19,882 bases of DNA from an uncultured Neisseria sp. Its GTDB lineage: Bacteria; Pseudomonadota; Gammaproteobacteria; Burkholderiales; Neisseriaceae. Numbering within the stretch: the stretch's first letter is position 1; each line of letters begins with the position of its first letter. The stretch lies in the NCBI GenBank assembly GCA_927911515.1, contig CAKMQH010000087.1, positions 1 to 19,882 of the forward strand, read 5' to 3'. A program made the translations under genes and the position numbers. This document shows positions 1-6,187 of this stretch, piece after piece. The notes under the pieces were generated by a model. The model had not been told where the DNA came from, did no database searches, and was given only the letters and a program-made list of their open reading frames with translations.

Positions 1-117
1 CGGTATTTTAGCATTTTTTTGATTTTTATTAAGGATTTTCTGTCTGCATATCGGTAGTGGCGCGTATACAATGTTAGAATGTTACAAAATTTAAAACAAT
101 CTAAAGAACAAACCGCC

Positions 118-834
118 ATGTCTGAAATCAATCTTACGCAATCATTCGGCATCCATGCAGATAAACACCATGGGCGCATATGTAGACAACTTAGTTTTAC
201 GAGGTCGGGAAGTGTTATTCCCGAAAACCAGCGTCCAAGTCGGTACTGATACAAAATTACGCGGTGGGATGCACGTCTGCCTGCCGCAGTTCGGACCGGA
301 CAGTAAAAACCATTTGGCGCAACACGGCTTCGGCAGAACCTCTACTTGGCAAATCCGTTATCAAAACGAATCGGATGTTGGCTTGAGATTAATCAGCACG
401 GCAAAGGGCTATGAAAAAGTCGAATGGCTGCTGGATTACAGCCTGCCAAACGAAAATGAAGCAGTCGCTACATTGACCGTCTGCAATTACGGCGACGCGC
501 CCGTGCGCACTTCGCCCGGCTTCCACTCCTATTTCCCCGCCGTCGGCACCCAATTCGATTTCAACGGCGCACCCTACGATGCCGACTATATCGCACACAC
601 GGAATTTGTCGCCTCGCCGTCGGATACACACGTCGCGTTTGACGGACTGAAACTCGATATCCGAACGCAAAACCTGCCCGTTTACGCACTTTGGAGCGAC
701 CGCAACGGAGACAATACACCTGCGCCGAACCTACCGCTGAAGGTAACGCATTTTTATCGCCTGCGCGCGGCGGACAGTTTGTGTCGGGGCATGGCAAAAA
801 ACATTACGGTATGAAAATCTGTTTGATTGCTTGA
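118..834 (+). CDS. Aldose 1-epimerase / hexose mutarotase family protein (frameshifted in this sequence)
   Basis: The family interconverts alpha and beta anomers of hexoses or hexose phosphates in the cytoplasm. The protein reads from ATG 118 (MSEINLTQSFG...), but two single-base indels interrupt it. An extra G in the GGG at 172-174 moves the frame, and a missing A near 713-714 moves it back, so the C-terminus (YTCAEPTAEGNAF... to KICLIA) ends at TGA 832-834. Reconstructed length is about 238 residues, near the usual size for this family. Visible family features are the GGMHVCLPQFG segment, HGFGR (His about 69) and GFHSYFP (His about 136), where catalytic or sugar-binding histidines are expected. 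The Shine-Dalgarno is weak (AAAGAAC). It is a single gene, convergent with mltB. The exact substrate (free galactose or glucose versus hexose 6-phosphate, YeaD-like) cannot be decided. The compensating indels look like sequencing errors, not pseudogenisation. Confidence 0.8.
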
Positions 835-923
835 GTGTCGAATGGATGTATAGCAGATTCATCAAATCCACAGGCGATTTGAGCGGCTCTATTTTTTACT
901 ATCGTGAATTTGAGTTCTCAAAT

Positions 924-953
924 AAAAAACCACCTTGAACAAGGTGGTTTTTT
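924..953. terminator. Bidirectional rho-independent terminator
   Basis: CCACCTT (930-936) and AAGGTGG (941-947) form a stem with a GAAC loop. A six-base A run and a six-base T run flank it, so it can terminate on both strands. It lies between the convergent epimerase and mltB genes. Confidence 0.88.
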
Positions 954-958
954 GAGTA

Positions 959-2041
959 TTACAAACCGTTGTTGTTGATTGCGTTGGCAATGTCGCGCAC
1001 GGCGGTAACATACATTCGGCTGTTATTATACTGCCAAACCGTATAGAAATTATTCAGACCGAGATAATATTCAAATACGCCCGGACTGGTTTCCAGGCTG
1101 AATAAAACGGCTTTCTCATTGTCTGCAACCGCTTTTTGCGGAACCACGCCCATCGCTTTGAAATCGGCAACGGTACGGTTCAACGCGGTTTTTTCATCAA
1201 TAATGGCTTTCAAGTCAGGCGTAATCGTCAGATTGACGGGAACAATCATTTTGCCGCCTGTTTTCCAGCCGTGTTGCTTCATATAATTGGCAACAGAGGC
1301 GGCAACGTCGCCGATATTGTTCCAAATATCGCGGTGTCCGTCGCCATCATAATCGACCGCCCATTTGCGATAGCTCGAAGGCATGAATTGCGGCATACCC
1401 ATTGCGCCCGCATAGCTGCCTTTGAAATCAAAAACGTTCTCTTTTTCTTCTTTCGCCATCAGCAAAAGCTCAATCAGCTCGTTTTGGAAAAACTCAGCGC
1501 GGCGCGGATAATCAAAACCCAAGGTACTCAAGGCATCGGCAACGCGGAAGCTGCCTGTGTTTTGGCCATAGTTGGTTTCAATACCGATAATCGCCACAAT
1601 CAGCTCGGCAGGTACGCCATATTTGCGCGCCACATCATCGATAACGGCACGGTTGGCAGCGTAAAACTGTTTGCCGCCGTTGAATTTTGACGCACCGGAG
1701 TTGCCTGTACGGAATTCATACCAAGGGCGAGAAGTGGACGGGCGGTACATGATATTGATGATATTACCCTTGTAAACCACGCCATTGAAGAAGTTTTGCA
1801 ACTCAGCTTCCGTAAATTGCTTTTTCGCCGCTTCATAACGGATAAACTGGCGGACATTGGTATTGGCATTAAAGCCGCTGCTGGCAACCGATTCCGCAGC
1901 AGAATCAAAAGCAGGACGCTGGTTTTTGCTTTGATTAATCGGCTCAACCGTTTTAGCAGACTCAACGTTTGTTTTGGTTGTATTGCAAGCAACAAGCAGC
2001 AACGCGGTTGAGATTGCAAGAGAAGGGATAAGTTTTTTCAT
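959..2041 (-). CDS. mltB: Membrane-bound lytic murein transglycosylase B (lipoprotein)
   Basis: The enzyme cleaves the MurNAc-GlcNAc bond of peptidoglycan non-hydrolytically, leaving 1,6-anhydro ends, and is anchored in the outer membrane facing the periplasm. From ATG 2041 the protein has 360 residues, like E. coli MltB (361). The N-terminus is a lipoprotein signal (MKKLIPSLAISTALLLVAC) with lipobox Cys19. This fixes the start, because the 25 codons upstream in frame do not look like signal sequence. The SLT_2/GH103 domain follows, with the catalytic glutamate in IGIETNYG at about residue 155. Further family motifs are AGAMGMPQFMPSSY and a DYDGDGHRDIW segment that resembles the calcium-binding loop of this family. 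It lies downstream of the rplI operon in the same direction but is separated from it by a strong uptake-sequence hairpin, so it is probably transcribed separately. The frame is intact. Confidence 0.93.
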   Translation of the reverse strand: MKKLIPSLAISTALLLVACNTTKTNVESAKTVEPINQSKNQRPAFDSAAESVASSGFNANTNVRQFIRYEAAKKQFTEAELQNFFNGVVYKGNIINIMYRPSTSRPWYEFRTGNSGASKFNGGKQFYAANRAVIDDVARKYGVPAELIVAIIGIETNYGQNTGSFRVADALSTLGFDYPRRAEFFQNELIELLLMAKEEKENVFDFKGSYAGAMGMPQFMPSSYRKWAVDYDGDGHRDIWNNIGDVAASVANYMKQHGWKTGGKMIVPVNLTITPDLKAIIDEKTALNRTVADFKAMGVVPQKAVADNEKAVLFSLETSPGVFEYYLGLNNFYTVWQYNNSRMYVTAVRDIANAINNNGL

Positions 2042-2082
2042 ATCTGGATTTATAGTCACTAAGAAAGCAGTCTTATTATGTA

Positions 2083-2141
2083 AAAAGGTCGTCTGAAAGA
2101 TGGTAGGAATATACATTCCATTCCCTTTCAGACGACCTTTT
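2083..2141 (-). terminator. Paired uptake sequences forming the terminator of the rpsF-rplI operon
   Basis: AAAAGGTCGTCTGAAAG (2083-2099) is perfectly complementary to 2125-2141, giving a 17-bp stem made of two inverted uptake sequences. The loop contains a second small inverted repeat (GGAAT/ATTCC). Read on the minus strand it follows the rplI stop and ends in a T run. Confidence 0.85.
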
Positions 2142-2152
2142 AAGACTGTCTA

Positions 2153-2605
2153 TTACTCGGCAGCTGCAACAACAGCAACGGTAATCGCAGCAACAGCGTC
2201 AGTGTGCAGAGCCACTTCAACTTCGTACTCGCCTACGGCTTTCAGAGGACCGTTAGGCAGGCGGACGTTGGATTTTGCGGCCTCAACGCCTGAAGCAACA
2301 ATCGCAGCAGCGATGTCGGCATTGGTAACGGAACCGAACAGACGACCGTCCACACCGGCTTTTTGAGCGATAGTGATGGTTTGACCGTCCAGTTTTTCTT
2401 GACGTGCTTTAGCATCGGCCAAAATTTCGGCTTGTTTGGCTTCCAATTCGGCACGGCGTGCTTCGAATTCTTTCATGTTGGCTTCAGTAGCGCGTTTGGC
2501 TTTGCCGGCAGGAATCAGGAAGTTACGGGCATAACCGTTTTTCACGGTAACGATGTCGCCCAAGTCGCCCAAACCGCCGATTTTCTCTAACAGAATAATT
2601 TGCAT
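2153..2605 (-). CDS. rplI: 50S ribosomal protein L9
   Basis: L9 binds 23S rRNA domain V near the L1 stalk and contributes to frame maintenance. The 150-residue protein is the normal length for the family. The N-terminal globular domain begins MQIILLEKIGGLGDLGDIVTVKNGYARN, which is the L9 signature. It is followed by the long, charged, Ala/Glu/Lys-rich connecting helix (about residues 40-75) and the C-terminal RNA-binding domain. The start is supported by a TTTGGAG Shine-Dalgarno about 8 bases upstream. It is the last gene of rpsF-priB-rpsR-rplI, 16 bases after rpsR, and ends at an uptake-sequence terminator. Confidence 0.98.
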   Translation of the reverse strand: MQIILLEKIGGLGDLGDIVTVKNGYARNFLIPAGKAKRATEANMKEFEARRAELEAKQAEILADAKARQEKLDGQTITIAQKAGVDGRLFGSVTNADIAAAIVASGVEAAKSNVRLPNGPLKAVGEYEVEVALHTDAVAAITVAVVAAAE

Positions 2606-2621
2606 GATTTAAACTCCAAAA

Positions 2622-2852
2622 TTATTTGTGTTGATCGGTGTAAGGCAACAGAGCCAAGAAGCGTGCGCGTTTGACTGCAGTAGCCAATTGGCGTTGGTAA
2701 TGCGCTTTGGTGCCAGTGATGCGGGCAGGGATGATTTTGCCGTTTTCAGAAATGAAGTCTTTCAGCAAATCAACTTGTTTGTAATCGACTTCTTGGATTT
2801 TTTCAGCCGTAAAGCGGCAGAATTTTCTACGTTTGAATGATTGACGAGCCAT
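2622..2852 (-). CDS. rpsR: 30S ribosomal protein S18
   Basis: S18 forms a heterodimer with S6 on the platform of the 30S subunit, contacting 16S rRNA helices 22/23. The 76-residue protein MARQSFKRRKFCRFTAEK... has the expected length. It also has the family motifs DYKQVDLLKDFISENGKIIPARITGT and the basic segment HYQRQLATAVKRARFLALLPY. It follows the priB stop by six bases, with an AAAGG Shine-Dalgarno that overlaps the end of priB, so the two are probably translated in a coupled way. The operon context (S6 and S18 together) supports the call. Confidence 0.98.
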   Translation of the reverse strand: MARQSFKRRKFCRFTAEKIQEVDYKQVDLLKDFISENGKIIPARITGTKAHYQRQLATAVKRARFLALLPYTDQHK

Positions 2853-2858
2853 TGTCGT

Positions 2859-3155
2859 TTAACCTTTATATTCTTTAATGTTCTGTATGCGGAGTATCGG
2901 TCTTGGGAAGCGTTTGCTGCGCTGTGCGAGAAAGCCTTCTGCTTCTACCATCGTATCTTGCCGATACTGCCATTCTTCAGCCTGCTTACCTAAAATACGC
3001 GCAGGAATTTCAAAACTGACCAGGCATCTTTGCCCGTTTTCTTCCTGCCAAGATTCATGTTTTAACATAATATCCAAAACAGGGATTCCTGCCGGCGTAT
3101 ATCTCAAGGGTTCAACCTTGTAAATCAGGGCGGTAAGCTTTGTAAGATTATCCAA
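2859..3155 (-). CDS. priB: Primosomal replication protein N (PriB)
   Basis: PriB is a dimeric OB-fold single-stranded-DNA-binding protein that works with PriA to reload the replisome at stalled forks. The protein has about 98 residues. RYTPAGIPVLDIMLKHESWQEENGQRC, FEIPARILGKQAEEWQYRQ and the C-terminal LRIQNIKEYKG are strongly neisserial PriB-like. The reading frame has no ATG near the expected N-terminus. The best start is a TTG at 3153-3155, two bases after the rpsF stop. In meningococcal PriB, as I remember it, the start lies two codons further upstream, where this sequence has ATA. Translation is probably coupled to rpsF. The gene sits in its usual place between rpsF and rpsR. Confidence 0.95.
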   Translation of the reverse strand: MDNLTKLTALIYKVEPLRYTPAGIPVLDIMLKHESWQEENGQRCLVSFEIPARILGKQAEEWQYRQDTMVEAEGFLAQRSKRFPRPILRIQNIKEYKG

Positions 3156-3157
3156 TC

Positions 3158-3527
3158 TTATTCGGCTGCTGCAACTTCTTCAGCTGCACCGTTTAGCAAG
3201 TTTTTGCTTTTTCGCCGCCCAGCATAGGAGAAGCTTCGGTTACAGCATGTTTTGTTTTGATGGTCAGATGGCGCAGTACGGCATCGTTAAAGCGGAAAGC
3301 GGTTTCCAGCTCTTCAACTACTTCAGGAGTAGTTTCGATGTTCATCAAACATAGTGTGCTTGTTGGATTTGTTTAATCGGGTAAGCCAGTTGACGGCGAC
3401 CCCAGTCTTCCAAGCGGTGGATTTTGCCGCCGGCTTCGGCAATCATGGTTTTGTAACGTTCAACCATAGCAGGCACTTGCTCGCTTTGATCAGGATGAAC
3501 GATAAACACGATCTCATAATGACGCAT
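3158..3527 (-). CDS. rpsF: 30S ribosomal protein S6 (frameshifted in this sequence)
   Basis: S6 pairs with S18 on the 30S platform. The first 60 codons read cleanly (MRHYEIVFIVHPDQSEQVPAM...) from an ATG preceded by AAGGAG. A missing base near 3346-3350 then breaks the frame after HYV. Adding one base restores LMNIETTPEVVEELETAFR and further. A second missing base in the five-T run at 3201-3205 (A run on the coding strand) must also be restored to give EKAKNLLNGAAEEVAAAE and the TAA at 3158-3160. The corrected protein is about 123 residues, normal for S6. Because S6 is conserved and operonic, the two deletions are almost certainly sequence errors. It is the first gene of the operon, with its own promoter and a leader hairpin. 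Confidence 0.93.
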
Positions 3528-3555
3528 GTTATCTCCTTATGGATGATTAAATACA

Positions 3556-3582
3556 GCCTTTTGCCATGCGAAAGCAAAAGGC
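3556..3582 (-). promoter_or_regulatory. Hairpin in the rpsF 5' leader, candidate ribosomal-protein autoregulatory element
   Basis: GCCTTTTGC (3556-3564) and GCAAAAGGC (3574-3582) are perfect 9-bp inverted arms with a nine-base loop. The hairpin lies inside the predicted leader of rpsF, between the promoter and the Shine-Dalgarno. S6:S18-binding leader RNAs are known upstream of rpsF in many bacteria. I could not confirm the conserved CCG-containing bulge here, so the assignment is an inference from position. Confidence 0.4.
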
Positions 3583-3599
3583 AAGGTTGAAAGCGTCGG

Positions 3600-3628
3600 A
3601 TTATAACTGAAATCCAAGTCTGCTACAA
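3600..3628 (-). promoter_or_regulatory. Predicted sigma-70 promoter of the rpsF operon
   Basis: On the minus strand a perfect TATAAT (3600-3605) lies 17 bases after TTGTAG (3623-3628). Transcription would start near 3593 and give a leader of about 66 bases containing the hairpin at 3556-3582. Confidence 0.65.
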
Positions 3629-3641
3629 GCACACAATGCTT

Positions 3642-3665
3642 TCTGAAAAATATTCCATTTTCAGA
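3642..3665 (-). repeat. Short inverted repeat at the 3' end of the phosphopantetheinyl transferase gene
   Basis: TCTGAAAA (3642-3649) and TTTTCAGA (3658-3665) pair over a seven-base loop. The right arm is part of the uptake sequence that contains the stop codon. There is no T run behind it on the minus strand, so it may be a weak terminator or only an RNA 3'-end hairpin. Confidence 0.4.
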
Positions 3666-3671
3666 CGACCT
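3660..3671 (-). repeat. DNA uptake sequence overlapping a stop codon
   Basis: TTCAGACGACCT is a perfect complement of AGGTCGTCTGAA. Read on the minus strand, its GTC GTC TGA supplies the last two codons and the stop of the phosphopantetheinyl transferase gene. Confidence 0.9.
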
Positions 3672-4275
3672 CGATCTTCCTCCAATCATCCTTACCTATA
3701 CCGCCATAACATTGCAGATGCAGTTCAACATTACTCCCCTGCCAAACACAGGCAACAGCGCATCCATCAGACAACAGAGTCGTCACCCCATGCCAATCCG
3801 AGCATCCGCATACCTGTATTTCCTTTTTTCCATCCGTCACAAACCGATAGCCAACCTTGCGCATATCCTCAGGAAAATTTAAACCTGCCGCCTTCAACAG
3901 CGCTTCTTTAATGCACCAGAGCCGATAAAATTCTTCCTTATCCCAGTTGACGGATGTCAAGTATTCCTTTTCCCTCTCGGTGCATACCCACTCCGCCAAC
4001 GCCTGAAAATCTCGGGGACGGATTTTCTCAACGTCCACACCGGCGGACAGATTATTCGGCGTACACAACACCGCAGCAATGCCGTGACTATGACTAAGGG
4101 AAACGATTGGATGTTTTGCTTTTTGTTTCAGGGCGCGACTGACTTTCCAATCTATTCTTTCCGACAATCGTGGTGATTGGGCTATTCTCTGCCTATCATG
4201 CCGGCTTAAAGCGTCATCACAATAAGTTTCGGCAAGTAGCTCATCCCCAAGCAGACAATACAGATGCTTCTTCAT
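3661..4275 (-). CDS. 4'-phosphopantetheinyl transferase superfamily protein
   Basis: Enzymes of this family move the phosphopantetheine arm of CoA to a serine of acyl or peptidyl carrier proteins. The 204-residue protein from ATG 4275 has the size of Sfp/AcpT-type transferases, larger than AcpS. Visible motifs are SLSHSHG (about 59-65), GVDVE (79-83, magnesium-binding Asp81 and Glu83) and FYRLWCIKEALLKA (116-129, Glu124 and Lys128). An in-frame TTG 15 bases upstream is a less likely start. The Shine-Dalgarno is poor (GGGTG). The last residues EVV and the TGA come from an uptake sequence. No carrier protein, polyketide or nonribosomal peptide gene is in the window, so the substrate is unknown. 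The frame is intact. Confidence 0.88.
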   Translation of the reverse strand: MKKHLYCLLGDELLAETYCDDALSRHDRQRIAQSPRLSERIDWKVSRALKQKAKHPIVSLSHSHGIAAVLCTPNNLSAGVDVEKIRPRDFQALAEWVCTEREKEYLTSVNWDKEEFYRLWCIKEALLKAAGLNFPEDMRKVGYRFVTDGKKEIQVCGCSDWHGVTTLLSDGCAVACVWQGSNVELHLQCYGGIGKDDWRKIEVV

Positions 4276-4305
4276 CAAACACCCAAACAAAATTTTCTAA
4301 AACCA

Positions 4306-4340
4306 AAACGAGCCGGCAGCATATACCCACCGGCTCATTT
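4306..4340 (-). terminator. Probable rho-independent terminator of the lipoprotein gene
   Basis: GAGCCGG (4310-4316) and CCGGCTC (4330-4336) pair. On the minus strand the stem extends through a G-U pair and three A-U pairs, and is followed by a T-rich stretch. It lies between the lipoprotein gene and the phosphopantetheinyl transferase gene. Confidence 0.55.
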
Positions 4341-4376
4341 CAACACATTAAGCTGCTATTCAAATATAGACAGTTA

Positions 4377-4407
4377 GACCAAATTACAGCCAAACCATAA
4401 TTTGGTC
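4377..4407. repeat. 10-bp inverted repeat between lipoprotein and phosphopantetheinyl transferase genes
   Basis: GACCAAATTA (4377-4386) and TAATTTGGTC (4398-4407) are perfect inverted arms separated by 11 bases. No T run follows on either strand, so an operator or RNA structural element is as likely as a terminator. No regulator is identifiable. Confidence 0.45.
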
Positions 4408-4419
4408 CCCACCTATTTT

Positions 4420-4937
4420 TTAATGCAAGCTTCCTTTCAAAACCACTCGACTGTTCCAAGTGGCAACATGGCACTCATACTCATCGCCGCCAACGGTTTT
4501 TTTGTCAAAGTAGCTGACTAAGTGTACTGATTTTGCGTTTTTTTCCAACGCCGTGCTTTGGAAACGCTTAACAGTGCTCAAGAAAGCGCGTTGGCAGGAC
4601 TCTTCCGGACTTTTACCGACCATATTGGCGATTTGACGGGATACCAAAGTTTTATTACCTGTGCTGCCGTAAGAAACTTTAATATTAGGATTCAAAACAG
4701 ATTTGGCTTCAGCGGAATTCAATGCAACACTTGCTTTACACATATAAATGTCATTTTTCCCTTTGCCATTCACTTTACGTCCTTCACCGGCGCTACGGCA
4801 TGCTCCTGACGCTTTAGCATGTTGTTCATGAGACGAAGCAGAGCCTGAAGCTCCGGCAGAAGATTGTGATTGGTTATTGGCACATGCAGAAATAGCCAAT
4901 ACTGAAGACAAGGCAATTAGATAAGAAAACGGCGCAT
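4420..4937 (-). CDS. Small lipoprotein of uncharacterised 'excinuclease ATPase subunit'-named family (frameshifted)
   Basis: The gene starts at ATG 4937, nine bases after a GGGAG Shine-Dalgarno. After six codons (MRRFLI) it meets a TAA that disappears if one base is restored near 4918-4921. The corrected N-terminus MRRFLILIALSSVLAISAC is a lipoprotein signal with lipobox Cys19, and the whole protein has about 172 residues. After a Ser/Ala/Gly-rich linker (about 20-45) comes a Cys-containing domain with KSPEESCQRAFLSTVKRFQ, VHLVSYFDKK, EYECHVATW and VVLKGSL. This series resembles small periplasmic proteins of Pseudomonas and Acinetobacter that databases call 'excinuclease ATPase subunit'. That name is not credible for a secreted protein of this size, and I know of no established function. 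It has its own promoter and terminator. The family resemblance is from memory. Confidence 0.72.
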
Positions 4938-4984
4938 TTCAATTACTCCCGAAAGTAGTTTGTAAACAAAGATTACGATTTGTT

Positions 4985-5013
4985 ATTGTAATGCATTGCT
5001 GATTTTCTGATAA
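4985..5013 (-). promoter_or_regulatory. Predicted sigma-70 promoter of the lipoprotein gene
   Basis: On the minus strand TTATCA (5008-5013) and TACAAT (4985-4990) are separated by 17 bases. Transcription would start near 4978, about 40 bases before the ATG at 4937. Confidence 0.6.
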
Positions 5014-5096
5014 GAGATAAATCATCCCTCTTTTACAAAAAAACATCCATGTTACGCCACTTCAAATTTCACAAATCAAGTTGCATAAATTCCTCT

Positions 5097-5108
5097 TTCA
5101 GACGACCC
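5097..5108 (-). repeat. DNA uptake sequence, 11 of 12 match
   Basis: TTCAGACGACCC differs from the complement of AGGTCGTCTGAA only at the outer base. It is single and not part of a hairpin, in the region between the divergent lipoprotein and surE genes. Confidence 0.8.
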
Positions 5109-5143
5109 CATAATCCTCAATACACATAAAATCACCTGAAAAA

Positions 5144-5173
5144 TAGACAAACTTTATCATCAGCCGTTAGACT
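5144..5173 (+). promoter_or_regulatory. Weak candidate promoter of surE
   Basis: TAGACA (5144-5149) and TAGACT (5168-5173) are separated by 18 bases. The -10 matches poorly and the leader would be only about 20 bases, so this is tentative. Confidence 0.3.
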
Positions 5174-5199
5174 TCCCAGATTATGTCACGGATGCACTT

Positions 5200-5961
5200 A
5201 TGAATATCTTAATCTCTAACGATGACGGCTACTTGGCACCCGGCATCGCCATTTTGGCACGCGTTGCAGCCGAATTTGCCAATGTCCGCGTAGTCGCACC
5301 CGAACGCGACCGCAGCGGAGTCAGCAATTCTTTAACGCTTGACCGTCCGCTGCAAATAAAAGAAGCCTCAAACGGCTTTTACTATGTCAGCGGAACGCCA
5401 ACCGACTGTATCCATGTCGGACAACACGCCCTATCCGATTTCAAACCCGATTTGGTCTTATCCGGAATCAACAATGGCGCTAACATGGGCGATGACACGC
5501 TCTACTCAGGTACAGTCGCCGCCGCAACCGAAGCCTACCTGATGGGCATTCCCGCCATCGCTTTTTCATTAAATGATTCACGGGGTCGTTATTGGGAAAC
5601 TGCTGAAAAATCCGTTTGGATGTTATTAGAGTATTTGTTAAAAAATCCTCCTAAAGAACCTATTTTGTGGAATATCAACATCCCCGCAGTCATGCCTGAA
5701 GACATACAAGGTATTAAAATCACACGACTGGGTAGAAGGCACCACGAACAAAGTATCGTCCCCATGCACAATCCGCGCGGAGAGCCGATTTACTGGATAG
5801 GCCCAGTCGGCAACATTTCCGATCAGGAAGAAGGCACAGACTTTGGCGAATGCGAAGCAGGATTCATCACCATCACCCCCCTGCAAATCGACCTGACCGC
5901 CTACAACCAACTCAAAAGCGTCAACGAGTTTTGGCAAGGCATAAAAGCCTCAAATACGTAA
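5200..5961 (+). CDS. surE: 5'/3'-nucleotidase SurE
   Basis: SurE is a cytoplasmic metal-dependent phosphatase acting on nucleoside 5'- and 3'-monophosphates, and is associated with stationary-phase survival. The 253-residue protein has the expected length. It begins MNILISNDDGYLAPGI, with the metal-binding Asp8-Asp9 pair, followed by APERDRSGVSNSLT (metal-binding Ser), SGTPTDC and LVLSGINNGANMGDDTLYSGTVAAATEA, all diagnostic. The Shine-Dalgarno is weak. nlpD lies downstream, as in many Proteobacteria, but here an uptake-sequence hairpin and a separate promoter intervene. The frame is intact. Confidence 0.97.
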   Translation: MNILISNDDGYLAPGIAILARVAAEFANVRVVAPERDRSGVSNSLTLDRPLQIKEASNGFYYVSGTPTDCIHVGQHALSDFKPDLVLSGINNGANMGDDTLYSGTVAAATEAYLMGIPAIAFSLNDSRGRYWETAEKSVWMLLEYLLKNPPKEPILWNINIPAVMPEDIQGIKITRLGRRHHEQSIVPMHNPRGEPIYWIGPVGNISDQEEGTDFGECEAGFITITPLQIDLTAYNQLKSVNEFWQGIKASNT

Positions 5962-5964
5962 ACC

Positions 5965-6003
5965 TTTTCAGACGACCTGCCGGATCAAACAGGTCGTCTA
6001 AAA
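5965..6003 (+). terminator. surE terminator made of an uptake sequence and a damaged inverted copy
   Basis: TTTTCAGACGACCTG (5965-5979) pairs with CAGGTCGTCT plus AAAA (5990-6003). The right arm lacks the G of GTCTGAA, leaving one bulged base and destroying that uptake copy. It starts four bases after the surE stop. Confidence 0.7.
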
Positions 6004-6115
6004 TTAAACCTTACATAAAGAAGATAAAACAGTTCATACATATTATCTGCAAGATTTTTAAACAGACAAACCTGTCAAAATCAAGCACTTTAACAGTTAC
6101 TAACGGCTGCAATAC

Positions 6116-6144
6116 TTGAGAACAGGGCGTATTTTTATTATGAT
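6116..6144 (+). promoter_or_regulatory. Predicted sigma-70 promoter of nlpD
   Basis: TTGAGA (6116-6121) and TATGAT (6139-6144), each one base from consensus, are separated by 17 bases. Transcription would start near 6151, giving a leader of about 37 bases. Confidence 0.75.
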
Positions 6145-6187
6145 ATGTCCCAATAAAACAACAACCCGATATAAAGGTCATCCAATT

